A DNA stretch of 64,000 nucleotides from Acipenser ruthenus (GCF_902713425.1 NC_081211.1:17361936-17425935), one strand, 5' to 3'. Positions 29,170 through 40,149 are shown, counted from the first letter of the stretch. Program-made: numbers and translations. The notes: a model not told the origin generated them from the sequence alone.

Positions 29170-32100
29170 TTATTCCATCTTCACGTCCTGAAGTCCGGCG
29201 ATCCTCCACTCCGCGCAGGCCTTGTCCTTCCCGAGGGTCCGGATGTCCAGAATTACAAAGTCCTTGATAAGAGTTTGTGCCCTTCTGGTCGTGGTGATAG
29301 TGTCTAGCTCCTGCTTGTGATAGACACAGACGTTACGGCCTTCCCACAGGATCTGCTTGACAACATTGATGACACGCCAAACGCACTTAGCTGTGCTGGT
29401 AGTGATTCCTCCCGCAGGCCCATAGAGCACAGTGTCAGCGGTCATCTTGGCCGTGTCAGCAAACCTGTTTAGGAAGACAGAGACAGAGAGCCAGACACTG
29501 CCAGCCACATCACACTCCCAGAAGATATGGGCTGGTGTTTCTCTCTTGCGGCACTTTGCATAGGGGCATGTTTCTACTTGGGCTAGTCCCCTCCTGAACA
29601 TGAACGCTCGAGTGGGGAGTGCACTGTGGACGGTGTTCCATGCTATATCCTTCTGGACATTACTGAGGCAGCTGTGAGACACATTCTCCCAGATTTTTTG
29701 GCTTTGGGTGAGGGAGAAAGTAGCTACTTTTTCAATTTCCTGGGAACCGGCAAGATATTTAGTTACAGCCTTGTATTCCCAGGAGGCCAATTTTGCTTTA
29801 TCTAAGCCCAATTTATATATAGTGTCCCTTAAGGTTCTATAATACAATGGGGGGTCCCAGGAGTACGGCACGGTGTTATCAATAGTGCAGAGGCCCAAGG
29901 CCCTGAGACAGGTGGCAAAATAGAAACGATTCATGTAACATACCTTCCTGTCCAGGGCCTGGATGTTCTTGATAGTTTGCGTGAGCCCCTGCACTCGGGT
30001 GAGCTGCACAACGTCCGGGACCCCCTTACCTCCCTTCTTGTCGGCTTTACTCAGAGTGGCTCGCTTTACCCTCTCCATCTTGCTGCCCCAGATAAAGCGG
30101 TGGATAATGCGGTCCACCACTTTTTTGGTGGTCCTGTCTGGGGGAAAGATTTTTCCTACATAAGAGAGGATGGGGAACAGTATAGACTTGGTTATTAATA
30201 CTCTACCCGTCATTGTTAAGGATCTTGTGCTCCATCCGCCAATCTTTTTACGGACCTGGTTAATGGCCGCCGTCCAGCTCTGGGCCCCCGAGCTATTGTT
30301 CTCGAAAATGAGGCCCAGAATCTTGATTTTGTCCTTTTTGACAGGGTACATGTCCGACAGTTCCCTATCTACCTGCCAATTTTTAGACACGTAGACTTCG
30401 CTCTTGGACTTATTAATCACTGCCCCGGTCGCCGTGCAGTACTTCTCAAGGATATTACTAATCCGAGGTACCGACGATGTGTTGGTGCAAATGAGTGACA
30501 CATCGTCCATATATGCTGTTGTTTTGACCTGGACCCCGTTGGATCCAGGCAGCTGGAAACCAGTTATATTGGTATCCCTACGAATTGCCTGCAGGAGGGG
30601 TTCAATGCACACGACATATAGCAGTGGGGATAGTGGGCAACCCTGTCTGACCCCTGACTGGATAGATATTTTACCAGTCAGGTGCCTGTTCACCAAGACT
30701 CGGGTACTAATGTTTGTATATATGGTTTTAACCCACTCCCTAAGTCCAGGAGCGAATTTCATCTGGTCCATCACTTTGTACATATATTCATGGCTTACCC
30801 TATCGAACGCCTTCTCCTGGTCAAGGTTGAACAGGCAGAGGGGATGGTTCCGTTCTCTAGAATAAGCCAGAATGTCCCTTGTTAACATTAAAATATCCGT
30901 GATGGACCTCCCTGGGACGCCACAAGCCTGGTCAGGGCCAATGACCAAAGGGAGGTGTACTTGTAGCCGGAGCATCAGAGCTTTGGCTAGTATCTTGTAA
31001 TCCACGCAAAGGAGGCTGATTGGGCGCCAATTCCGTAGATCTTTAACTTCCCCTTTCTTATGAAGGAGAGTAATTACACTCTCCCGCATAGAAGGGCCCA
31101 ACCGCTTCTCCCTGTAGACCGCTCTGTAGACCTCCGCTAAATGGACTTTTAGCGTGTCCCAAAAAAGATGGTAATACTCACCCGGGATGCCATCTGGACC
31201 TGGCGTCTTACCGGTGTTCATGGTCTTAACCGCCTGGGTGAGCTCCTCCAGCGTGAGTTCTGGGTCCTTCTCCTCCTCCTCCTCGTCCCGCACTGAGTCA
31301 GGCTCCAACTGGCTCAGGAACCACTCTATCAGGGTGTCATCTGTAGCTTTGATGTTATACAGGTCCCTATAGAAGTTCTCTACCACTTTTTTCACTCCCT
31401 CACTATCCTCTACTATCCTCCCCCTGCTGTCGAGCATGGAGGACATCAAGTGCCGCTTCTCCCTCGTTTTCTGGAAGAAGAAGCGAGTACACTTTTCGTC
31501 TTCCTCCATTTTTTGCACTTTTGCATTGTGCATGACCTTTCGTTGTTCCTCCCTACAAAGCACTGAAAGATCTAGCTTGGTCTGGGCTATCTCGTCGCTT
31601 ACAGGGAACCCCCGAAGCTGAAGCAGGCTCAGACGCTGGAGGGCAGCATTCAGGTATTTATATTTGGCCCTCCTTTCTTTTGCTTTCCTCTTGCCTGCTG
31701 CTATGAAATAACCCTTAGTTCTCATTTTGACCATCTCCCACCACTCTATAGGGGAGTTGAATAGGTCACGCAAAGTGGTCCACTCAACAAGCCTGCTCTT
31801 ATAGGCTGCAGCTATGGAGGGGTCATCGAGTAAGGAGGTGTTTAATTTCCAGACCCCTGACCCCATCTGGGAGGTCTGAGGGACCTGCAATGTTACCTGC
31901 AGGAGCCTATGGTCAGAGAAGAAGACGGCCTGGGTGTCTACTGCCGTCTTCGTAAGGGAGCTGGTATGCAGGACGAGATCTATACGGGAGAAGGAGGTCC
32001 CAGATGAGCTCACCCAGGTAAAGGGAGGCACCAGGTCCTTACCTGCATCACACAGGGAGAAATCAGATATTACGGAGGACAAAACTCTACTAGAGCGGTC

Positions 32101-32613
32101 GTTGCGTGGCCTGCTCCGGTCTACGTCCCTCAGAGCACAATTGAAGTCACCTGACACGATGACGGGTACGTTCCCCAGCAGGAGTGGACGCAGCTGTGGA
32201 AAAAATTGAACTCTTTCGTTTTGGTTAGTGGGTGCGTAGACATTGACCAGTCTGAGGGGAGTGTTGTTGTATGTCACATCCACGCTCAGAATTCTACCAG
32301 GTTCTACCTCCCTGCTGCTGCGAGAGGTAATAAATGGGTTTTTAAACAGGATACCTACTCCGTCGGCTCTGGCTATGTTGGAGCCCGACCAGAAGGAGTC
32401 CCCCAGGGTCCAACTCTCCTTCAGGTCCCTATAATCAGGGCTCGACGAAATACCACACTCCTGCAGAAAGATGAGATCTGCTTTCAAGTTAGCTAGATAG
32501 TTTAGTACATCAAATCTTTTTTGTGTCTCCCTGATGCTCCTGACATTAACAGACACACATATCAGGGCCATCAGGGTAGCTAACAAGAAAAGGAGTCGCT
32601 GCGTCCACCCCAT
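29170..32613 (-). CDS. LINE ORF2, 1147 aa, intact (E5)
   Basis: Complete with all motifs. It differs from E4 at MTADTVLYG (MTAETVLYG elsewhere, near 29434) and keeps MNRFYF. The small number of differences from E4 over 3.4 kb points to very recent duplication or active copying. Confidence 0.95.
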   Translation of the reverse strand: MGWTQRLLFLLATLMALICVSVNVRSIRETQKRFDVLNYLANLKADLIFLQECGISSSPDYRDLKESWTLGDSFWSGSNIARADGVGILFKNPFITSRSSREVEPGRILSVDVTYNNTPLRLVNVYAPTNQNERVQFFPQLRPLLLGNVPVIVSGDFNCALRDVDRSRPRNDRSSRVLSSVISDFSLCDAGKDLVPPFTWVSSSGTSFSRIDLVLHTSSLTKTAVDTQAVFFSDHRLLQVTLQVPQTSQMGSGVWKLNTSLLDDPSIAAAYKSRLVEWTTLRDLFNSPIEWWEMVKMRTKGYFIAAGKRKAKERRAKYKYLNAALQRLSLLQLRGFPVSDEIAQTKLDLSVLCREEQRKVMHNAKVQKMEEDEKCTRFFFQKTREKRHLMSSMLDSRGRIVEDSEGVKKVVENFYRDLYNIKATDDTLIEWFLSQLEPDSVRDEEEEEKDPELTLEELTQAVKTMNTGKTPGPDGIPGEYYHLFWDTLKVHLAEVYRAVYREKRLGPSMRESVITLLHKKGEVKDLRNWRPISLLCVDYKILAKALMLRLQVHLPLVIGPDQACGVPGRSITDILMLTRDILAYSRERNHPLCLFNLDQEKAFDRVSHEYMYKVMDQMKFAPGLREWVKTIYTNISTRVLVNRHLTGKISIQSGVRQGCPLSPLLYVVCIEPLLQAIRRDTNITGFQLPGSNGVQVKTTAYMDDVSLICTNTSSVPRISNILEKYCTATGAVINKSKSEVYVSKNWQVDRELSDMYPVKKDKIKILGLIFENNSSGAQSWTAAINQVRKKIGGWSTRSLTMTGRVLITKSILFPILSYVGKIFPPDRTTKKVVDRIIHRFIWGSKMERVKRATLSKADKKGGKGVPDVVQLTRVQGLTQTIKNIQALDRKVCYMNRFYFATCLRALGLCTIDNTVPYSWDPPLYYRTLRDTIYKLGLDKAKLASWEYKAVTKYLAGSQEIEKVATFSLTQSQKIWENVSHSCLSNVQKDIAWNTVHSALPTRAFMFRRGLAQVETCPYAKCRKRETPAHIFWECDVAGSVWLSVSVFLNRFADTAKMTADTVLYGPAGGITTSTAKCVWRVINVVKQILWEGRNVCVYHKQELDTITTTRRAQTLIKDFVILDIRTLGKDKACAEWRIAGLQDVKME

Positions 32614-32618
32614 AGCGA

Positions 32619-34565
32619 CTATGATTGGGAGGTCGGGACACTCTTCCTACTCTTAGCTCTACGCTTGCTTCGAGGGGGCTTGGGCTTATTTGCAACTCCC
32701 ATCACCCCTGAGAAGGTACTCACTGCTGCCTCGTCCAAGAAGGCACCGTCTTTATATGCACAGTACGTGGAGTTGTTGGGGCTATTCAACTCCCCACAAG
32801 GTAAGTCTGGTGGAACTTGCTCAGGGCCCCTCGGAACGTGTGGGTCAGCTTTGTCCTGGGGGGGGGTTATGACAGACAGCATTCTTTGGCTGTTACCGTC
32901 TGTTGAATTGGAGCTGTTAGCAGACTTCTGGCTTACCGCGTCCAGGGGTATTCCCATGTCCTCCAGTGCTGTATCTAGGAGGACCTCTAGGGGGCCCCTG
33001 GTTTTGCCCATACAAGGGAGGGGGTCAAGGATGCTTTGAAGGGAGGCCCTTCGCTTGAAGAGGGTCATTGCTACCGAGGTACTGCTGGTCAGGGAAGGTG
33101 TTGACCCCGACCTCTCCCTCGGTGCATTAGTGAACACCTCTTCTGCGAGGTGTGCTAGGGTTTGTGCCAACGACTGGGAAGGCTGGCTGGGGATGCCCTG
33201 GCTGGCTGCTACCTGCCCACTAGGCGGCAGTGTAGCCGTCCCACTCGCCTCCGTCTCTGCCTGCGAGGGCAAGACTGGGGACTTTGTGTGGACATTAGCT
33301 GGTTTTGGATCTATGGGGGCCACCTGCAACTTGCTGTCTTTGATCCTGATCTTCTTTCTTTTCCCCCCCTCGTCTCTACCCTTTCTTTTCCCCACCCTCT
33401 GCTGGTTCTTCACTCCCTTCCCCTCCTTCTCACTCTCACTTTCACTGTCGCTTTCGCTTTCCTCCCCCACGGACTCAATCCTTATGGCGTCATAACGAGA
33501 GCCGAGGGGGAGTGCTGGCGCTGAGAGGGCCCTACTCAGGGGGGGGCCGCTGCTGGGTCCGGGCTCCCTCCCTGCCTCGTGTTCTGCATCAGAGGAGCTA
33601 CTGGAGGAGCTAGTGGAGTAGCTGTTGTACTCTCTCTCTGGGCTGGGGGAAGGGGTCCTCGTAAAACGGGACATGTCTCGGGGGCGGGGGGGTGAGGGGG
33701 GTGCTGGTGATGATGGTGGTGCTGGAGTCTGGGTCTTGGATACTGTTGGTGGTGATGTGGACTGATCTTTGTTACTTGCTCCCTCTTCCTGCTCAGGCCT
33801 AGGCTTGTTCGTGTTTGCCTTGCTGGCTCTGGCCATGTTGGCATAGGAAGAGGGGCAGTCCTTAAACAGGTGCCCCTTCTTTCCACACAAATTGCACTGC
33901 CTCTCTTCTCTGCAGTGGCTGGTCTCGTGGGGGGCGCCGCAGTTCCTGCACTTGACTACAGTACACGCGGCCGCCAGGTGTCCTAATTCCCCACATTTCC
34001 TGCAGAGTTTTGGCATCCCATTATAGAATACCAGCCCTCTGTTGGGCCCTAACACTATGGAGTTTGGAATGTGGCGGACGCCTCCAATGCCCGATGGATC
34101 AACATTAAGGCGTACCAGCCACTTTCTGGCTCCTGTCCAAACCCCATCTTCATCTGTAATTTTCCTCCCTTCTGATGACACCCTCCCATAGCGGTTAAGC
34201 CATGTTGTAATATCATAGTCGCTAACAGCCTCATTGAAAAATTGGACAGTAACAACTTTCATTTCTCTGTCTGTCAGTGCATCCACACAAAATTCTTTGT
34301 ATGGAGCGAGATATTTATTCTCCCCCCAAAAGGACCACATTTCTTGTAACTTTTGGGGGTTCCTAAAACTGACCTCAAACACTTCCTTAAGCCCTGGCAA
34401 TTTCACCAAACAATTCAAGTCAGAAGGGGAAAAACCCATACCCCTCTGAAGAATGGTCCGGCTGAACTCCAGTCTCGTCAGTCCTGGTTCCGTTTCCTCT
34501 TGCTGGGTCCTTGTGAAGCGCACCGCATTGTGCCTCCTAGTCTCCTGGGTTGGCCGGAACGCCAT
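32619..34565 (-). CDS. LINE ORF1, 648 aa, intact (E5)
   Basis: Same length and domain order as the E4 copy and apparently the same protein sequence. The G run at 32858-32866 has nine bases. The five-base gap to ORF2 is kept. With its ORF2 this is a second coding-competent pair, but the 5' UTR above it is rearranged after about 220 bases. Confidence 0.93.
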   Translation of the reverse strand: MAFRPTQETRRHNAVRFTRTQQEETEPGLTRLEFSRTILQRGMGFSPSDLNCLVKLPGLKEVFEVSFRNPQKLQEMWSFWGENKYLAPYKEFCVDALTDREMKVVTVQFFNEAVSDYDITTWLNRYGRVSSEGRKITDEDGVWTGARKWLVRLNVDPSGIGGVRHIPNSIVLGPNRGLVFYNGMPKLCRKCGELGHLAAACTVVKCRNCGAPHETSHCREERQCNLCGKKGHLFKDCPSSYANMARASKANTNKPRPEQEEGASNKDQSTSPPTVSKTQTPAPPSSPAPPSPPRPRDMSRFTRTPSPSPEREYNSYSTSSSSSSSDAEHEAGREPGPSSGPPLSRALSAPALPLGSRYDAIRIESVGEESESDSESESEKEGKGVKNQQRVGKRKGRDEGGKRKKIRIKDSKLQVAPIDPKPANVHTKSPVLPSQAETEASGTATLPPSGQVAASQGIPSQPSQSLAQTLAHLAEEVFTNAPRERSGSTPSLTSSTSVAMTLFKRRASLQSILDPLPCMGKTRGPLEVLLDTALEDMGIPLDAVSQKSANSSNSTDGNSQRMLSVITPPQDKADPHVPRGPEQVPPDLPCGELNSPNNSTYCAYKDGAFLDEAAVSTFSGVMGVANKPKPPRSKRRAKSRKSVPTSQS

Positions 34566-34803
34566 CCTTCAGCTGGCTCCTCCGATTGGGGTGGGAGAAG
34601 CCTCTGGACGTCCGGGTTGTCTCTCTCTACGGAAAAGAAACAACGTAAGCAGCAAATCTGGGCAGTTGAAGGAACTATTACTTTAGTCCCTGAGGAGATG
34701 GTCGCCTCGCAAGAGGGACCCCCTCCCCAGGTGAACGGTGTCCTTCCCTGGCGGAGTAGGGGGCGCTGCTTGGCACCGAGACCAAGTGTAAGCGCGTATT
34801 CTT

Positions 34804-35040
34804 TTTTTCCAGTCACTTTTAAAGCAGCACAGGTTTTTTTCATGTCGATTTTAATCTGTGTCTGTTTTAACCATGTATAAAGCACAGTTGTCTTGGTGTT
34901 TTTAAATGTGTTTTAAATGCTTTTAAAACAAAATGTATGTCTGTCTGTATGCATGAATGTCATCTTTAAAAGAAATGTAAAATGAATGAAAAAACGAATG
35001 GGTGTAAATGTAAAAAATGTAAAATCTCAATAAAAGAGTA
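34804..35040 (+). mobile_element. LINE 3' tail in plus orientation
   Basis: Last 240 bases of the 3' UTR, ending AATAAAAGAGTATTTTACTAAAG at U5 loop I. It is the only element tail on the plus strand in the window, because it lies within the inverted arm. Confidence 0.8.
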
Positions 35041-35119
35041 TTTTACTAAAGATTTCCGTGGAGAGGAACATTTATGAGTTTCAACTAATTTTTTGATGCC
35101 CTGCTTTGGCGGGGCTTCC
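35041..35119 (+). pseudogene. RNU5: U5 snRNA gene, 3' half (plus strand)
   Basis: TTTTACTAAAGATTTCCGTG, GAGAGGAACA, Sm site AATTTTTTG and terminal stem CCCTGCTTTGGCGGGG read directly on the plus strand. The flank to 35251 and the palindrome at 35252 follow. Confidence 0.87.
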
Positions 35120-35277
35120 TTGTGTTGTAAAATAATAGAATTGCAGTGTGTAGTGTTGGTATGATAAATGGGCGTGCTATTCAAAGTAACATTTGTTACA
35201 GACTGCAGTCTTCTTGATCACACTAAGAAAGTGGGTGTCTTAGTTGTGTATGTATAGTAGAACCGGTTGTACTATAC

Positions 35278-35815
35278 ACCGCTAAGCCTTTTATTTATTT
35301 TGTCATGCCAGCATTCCGCCCCTTTTAGCTGGCATGACCGTTTTTGAACGGTGCCCTGGTTTTATGTAGTCTTTTTGTTTCAGTTTTATGGACTCTCTTG
35401 TTTTTGATTTATTTTGAATGTTTTATTTGGTTTTGTTTTGTATTTACGTATCTAAAAGATTTTTAATGTCAACTATTAAAAGTTACATTTTAAGTGTTTT
35501 AAAATTTTAGAATTTTAACACACAGTTTTATACACAGTACCTTTGCCCCTGTCCCTTTAGTTTTAGATTTATAGTTTATTGTTCTGTTTTATGTTCACCT
35601 TCTGAACTTTTTGAAGAGAGCACTCCCCAGCGCTCACATACACTGTTTTTTTTTATAGATAGTTCTTTTTTTCCAGTCACTTTTAAAGCAGCACAGGTTT
35701 TATCATGTTGATTTTAATCTGTGTCTGTTTTAATCTTGTACAAAGCACAATTGTCTTGGTGTTTTTAAAGGTATTTTAAATGCTTTTAAAACAAAATGTA
35801 TGTCTGTATACATTC
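35278..35815 (+). repeat. U5 spacer, LINE 3'-UTR-like part (inverted copy)
   Basis: Counterpart of 13557-14072, more diverged than the other copies around 35515-35660. Confidence 0.6.
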
Positions 35816-35864
35816 CCGTAACTGCATTTACATTTCGAAGCCTGTTCAAGGAAGCCCCGTCAAA

Positions 35865-35885
35865 GTGCATTATGGGTATGCAAAT
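35865..35885. promoter_or_regulatory. Possible octamer plus SPH site (inverted copy)
   Basis: TGCATTATGGGT followed by ATGCAAAT, the complement of 13484-13504. Confidence 0.4.
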
Positions 35886-36185
35886 GTGATTCACCCCTGC
35901 CGCGCCGTTTCCACCCAACAGTATTGCTCAACCCAAGGTATTCGTTCTCCAAGTTACCAAAATACGTTTTAGTATCAGATCGCTGTACCAGGTGGCACTG
36001 CCTACACAGCTCAAACAGACTCAGAGTGAATGCATTGGTGGTAACAAAAAGTTACAACAAACGCTGCTATCGCTATGATACATTTACCGTTGCATTTAAA
36101 AAAAAAAAAAAAAAACCTATGGGTTTTAAACGTTGAAAATGCAACAAATGGAGACCACTGAAAAAATAATAATACAAAAAAAAAA

Positions 36186-36247
36186 TGTTTCCGCCCGGGG
36201 ACCTTTCGCGTGTGAGGCGAACGTGATAACCACTACACTACGGAAAC
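36186..36247 (-). pseudogene. tRNA-Val(CAC) pseudogene lacking the T loop
   Basis: Inverted counterpart of 13125-13186. The B box is missing. Confidence 0.75.
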
Positions 36248-36458
36248 TTCATTGAAAACATCTCTCAAGTACTGAACACAGCAAGTGCTACAGGTCGCTG
36301 GTGATGCACGTGTTTAGTTCATTTTCTAAGTACAGCCGTATCATCACTTTAATAGTCTATACTTTTCAGTGGGAATATGTCTGTTTATCCCATTTAGTAG
36401 TAGTAGCGTTAATTTGCCGATAAAATATACTGGCTAAAAACAAAACAACAAAGAATAC

Positions 36459-36531
36459 GTTTCCGTAGTGTAGTGGTTATCACGTTCGCCTAACACGCGA
36501 AAGGTCCCCGGTTCGAGACCGGGCGGAAACA
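36459..36531 (+). tRNA. tRNA-Val(AAC)
   Basis: 73 bases, identical in sequence to the gene at 12841-12913, with intact A and B boxes and a TTTTTTT run at 36533 as RNA polymerase III terminator. Confidence 0.92.
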
Positions 36532-36695
36532 GTTTTTTTAAATTTATTTTAAAATAACAACCCGTTACAAATACATTTTGTAACAATATACTTCTTATAT
36601 CATATTACACGTATCGAAAACTGCACTATAGTGCATTATTTGTATGTATTTGAAGTTCATTGTATTTGATAAGCGGTTACAGCAGTTTGTGAAAT

Positions 36696-36758
36696 GTTTC
36701 CGTAGTGTAGTGGTTATCACGTTCGCCTCACACGCGAAAGATCCCTGGTGTGGAAACA
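36696..36758 (+). pseudogene. tRNA-Val(CAC) pseudogene lacking the T arm
   Basis: Inverted counterpart of 12614-12676, with the same GATCCCTGGTG replacement. Confidence 0.75.
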
Positions 36759-36887
36759 CGTGTATATGATTTCCATTACACGAGAGTAGATGTTAAAACT
36801 TCATGCTGCTTTGAACTCGGCTCTCGCCAAGATAAGCACCAACTAAGACGTAGCTTTATAGTAAACTAATGTGTTACATATGTGTCT

Positions 36888-38545
36888 CCATCCATTTACG
36901 TTTCCTTCCATATGATGATGTAGATATCCTTCTGTGTGTGTTAATGGCTGAAGTGTAATGCTGGCTCCAGGGATCAGCTTATTTTGCCTCCCTGGCGCAT
37001 CAGCACACACAACGGCTGCGATGCTGGCTCCGGGGATCAACCATAGTGCGGCCTCCCCAGCGCATCAGCATGACAACCGTCTGGATTGAGCTAAGTAGGG
37101 TACATCTCTGGGGTTTTCAAGTGGGCACCTTCCATCCTCAGTGTTTCGTCGACTAGCCCACGACACCTCAAGAGGGCTCGGCGGTGATTCTGGCGTCCCA
37201 GCATCACCCCCCTCCGTCCCCCACTCAACTCAGCCCAGCTTACTTACCTGTACATCAACGTTTCTTTCTTTCTATTGTGCTTGAGATCCCCAGCCAGAAT
37301 CTTTCCGTCTCAACCACAGCCAGTTGCTGCTCCTCTCTGCTGCTTCAGATAAGTTCTTCACTGTGCGACGCAACTCTTGACCACTGAATCCGACGTCTCT
37401 GAGAAACCGGGTTGTAGAGTGTGCCACAAATCCTCGACAACCCACTTCCACTGGGTAAACCCGAACTCTCCATCCTCGCTGTTCTGCTTCAGTGGCTAGT
37501 TGAGCATACCGCAGTTTCTTACTCTCATACGCCTCATCTACAGCATCCTCCCATGGCACTGTTAACTCTACCAGGTGAACAAGGCGTGCTGATCCAGACC
37601 ACAAGACAATATCTGGTTGAAGGTTAGTGGTGGCAATCTCAGGTGGAAAAATAAGCCGTTGACCAACATCTGCCAGCATTTTCCAGTCTCTAGCAGCTTC
37701 CAGTTGTCCTGGGCGAGGATTGGTTTTAACACCTTTTCTTGGTGGTTGCTCTCCTGGGCGGAGGAATGTTGTCTTTTGTGTGTAATGTTTTGATGGAACA
37801 GGTGACAACATATTGGTCATGTTACGCTTGTCTTCCAATGCTAAGGCCAAACATTGCAGCACCTGGTCATGGCGCCAAGTAAACCGTCCTTGGCTAAGAG
37901 CCACCTTACATCCTGTCAAAATGTGCCTTAATGTTGCAGGTGATGAACACAAAGGACATGAGGGATCCTCTCCTACCCAGAGGTTTAGGTTCTGTGGTGA
38001 TGGGAGAACATCATATGTTGATCTGATGAGGAAACTGATCCTGCTCTGTTCCATTGACCATAGGTCTTGCCAGCCAATCTTGCGTTGTTCCACACTCTCC
38101 CATCTCATCCATTCTCCCTGCTTGCCTTGGGAAATGGCCTTTATACACCTCATCCTCTCCTCCTGCTTTTGCACCTCGTTGACTACCAGCTTCCTCCTTT
38201 GAGCTGGGGCTACCTTGTGCCATGTAGGAGGAGCTGAACTGAAACCAAGACCCCCTCTTCCATGCTGAACTTGCCTCATGATATCACCAATTCGAAGGGC
38301 AGTCTTTGCATCTTCCACAGCTTTCTTTGCCACCCACTTTCTTCCAGTTTTCAACACAGGTGCTGCCTCCCTTACGCATTTATCGCGTGACTCTACTAAT
38401 GTAATTTCCAGTCTGACCTTGGCGCACTTAAACTCCTCGGTTAGAGCAGAGACTGGTAGCTGCAGTATTCCTTTACCATAAAGTCCCACTCTGCTGAGGC
38501 AGCGTGGAACTCCCAACCATTTCCTGATGTATGAACTGATTAAAG
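36888..38545 (-). mobile_element. LINE with restriction-like endonuclease, 3' part
   Basis: The coding part (37272-38516) is followed by a 3' UTR of about 380 bases with two related units of about 63 bp starting with GCTGGCTCC (36960 and 37023). The reverse transcriptase is absent, so it is a 5'-truncated copy. R2, HERO and NeSL groups have this endonuclease type; I cannot assign one with certainty. It ends against the tRNA inverted repeat on one side and a (CT)n tract on the other. Confidence 0.7.
37272..38516 (-). CDS. RLE-type LINE protein, C-terminal 414 aa (zinc motif plus endonuclease)
   Basis: Partial protein of an RLE-type LINE. The CPLC motif at C187 and C190, H198 and C203 form a CCHC motif as found ahead of the restriction-like endonuclease. 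The endonuclease core is PDIVLW (P301, D302) with VELTVPWED (E317) and downstream lysines (ESKKLRY), a PD-(D/E)-x-K type site. The C-terminus has VEVGCRGFVA. The frame is open for 414 codons, but the ATG at 38516 is internal to the original protein, whose reverse transcriptase is missing. It would nick target DNA in the full element. It is not a host gene. Confidence 0.72.
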   Translation of the reverse strand: MGVPRCLSRVGLYGKGILQLPVSALTEEFKCAKVRLEITLVESRDKCVREAAPVLKTGRKWVAKKAVEDAKTALRIGDIMRQVQHGRGGLGFSSAPPTWHKVAPAQRRKLVVNEVQKQEERMRCIKAISQGKQGEWMRWESVEQRKIGWQDLWSMEQSRISFLIRSTYDVLPSPQNLNLWVGEDPSCPLCSSPATLRHILTGCKVALSQGRFTWRHDQVLQCLALALEDKRNMTNMLSPVPSKHYTQKTTFLRPGEQPPRKGVKTNPRPGQLEAARDWKMLADVGQRLIFPPEIATTNLQPDIVLWSGSARLVHLVELTVPWEDAVDEAYESKKLRYAQLATEAEQRGWRVRVYPVEVGCRGFVAHSTTRFLRDVGFSGQELRRTVKNLSEAAERSSNWLWLRRKDSGWGSQAQ

Positions 38546-38559
38546 CTTAAAGCTTCCAG

Positions 38560-39510
<951 letters not shown>

Positions 39511-39545
39511 ATTTGAAATTCATGGTTTCTGAAATTCATTAAATG

Positions 39546-39580
39546 TGTCCGTAGTGTGGTGGTGATCACGTCCCTTGTTC
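39546..39580 (+). pseudogene. tRNA-Val 5'-half remnant
   Basis: GTCCGTAGTGTGGTGGTGATCACGTCC resembles the first half of the local tRNA-Val. The 3' half is not recognisable. Confidence 0.4.
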
Positions 39581-39630
39581 ACTACAAACATCCCACGTTT
39601 CTCAGTTCGGGGCTCGGGAGTGTTTACATG

Positions 39631-39703
39631 GCCTCGTTAGCGCAGTAGGTAGCGCGTCAGTCTCATAATCTGAAGGTCGTGAGTTCGATCCTCACACGGG
39701 GCA
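39631..39703 (+). tRNA. tRNA-Met(CAT), elongator
   Basis: 73 bases: acceptor GCCTCGT/ACGGGGC, D arm TAGCGCAGTAGGTAGCG, anticodon loop CTCATAA and T arm GAGTTCGATCCTC. It has the elongator form, not the initiator. A TTTTATT run lies just downstream. Spliceable introns are absent. Confidence 0.93.
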
Positions 39704-40076
39704 GTGCTTTTATTATTGGTTAGGAGTTATTTAAAAATAAATACCAAAAACGTGAAATGCTGTCAAAACGTTGTTCATGGTCGTAAATAGTTAGATGCCC
39801 TTATTGTTTTAAAACTGGGTATCAACAAAGCATCTGGACAAATGTAGGACAGCAACAATTTGTATGTGACCACAGGAATGGACATTAACATATACGCGCT
39901 TACACTATAAAACGTATCGGGGCTATATTATATATTATGGGCTTGTTGTTTCATTTATGCAATAAGTTAAATACAAAAAATACTTTGCAGAACGAGTTAA
40001 ATGTAATGTACTCCCTTCACTCATGCAAGATGCTAGTAAGATACTATATGAATAGGGGAGATGGCCTCTAGACCGT

Positions 40077-40149
40077 GTTTCCGTAGTGTAGTGGTTATCA
40101 CGTTCGCCTAACACGCGAAAGGTCCCCGGTTCGAGACCGGGCGGAAACA
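40077..40149 (+). tRNA. tRNA-Val(AAC)
   Basis: 73 bases, the same sequence as 36459-36531. Followed by a TTTTT run (40154) as terminator. Confidence 0.92.

Larger units (their letters stand above)
28514..34787 (-). mobile_element. E5: U5-targeted LINE, both ORFs open, 5' UTR cut
   Basis: Tandem sister of E4 with a correct U5 3' junction. Most of the 5' UTR is missing: at about 34787 it breaks into the inverted segment instead of reaching U5. The promoter expected in the 5' UTR is therefore probably lost although both proteins are intact. Confidence 0.93.
34804..36887. repeat. Inverted repeat, right arm (mate at 12487-14545)
   Basis: Reads as the complement of the left arm: element tail (34804-35040), U5 3' half on the plus strand, palindrome, 3'-UTR-like spacer, octamer/SPH site and three tRNA-Val sequences. 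The left end joins E5's 5' UTR through a short AGTGTAAGCGCGTATTC sequence. The right end meets the RLE-type LINE. Confidence 0.85.

Noticed and set aside
37272-38516. A host gene of 414 codons
   Set aside because: The motifs are those of RLE-type LINEs, and a LINE-like 3' UTR follows.
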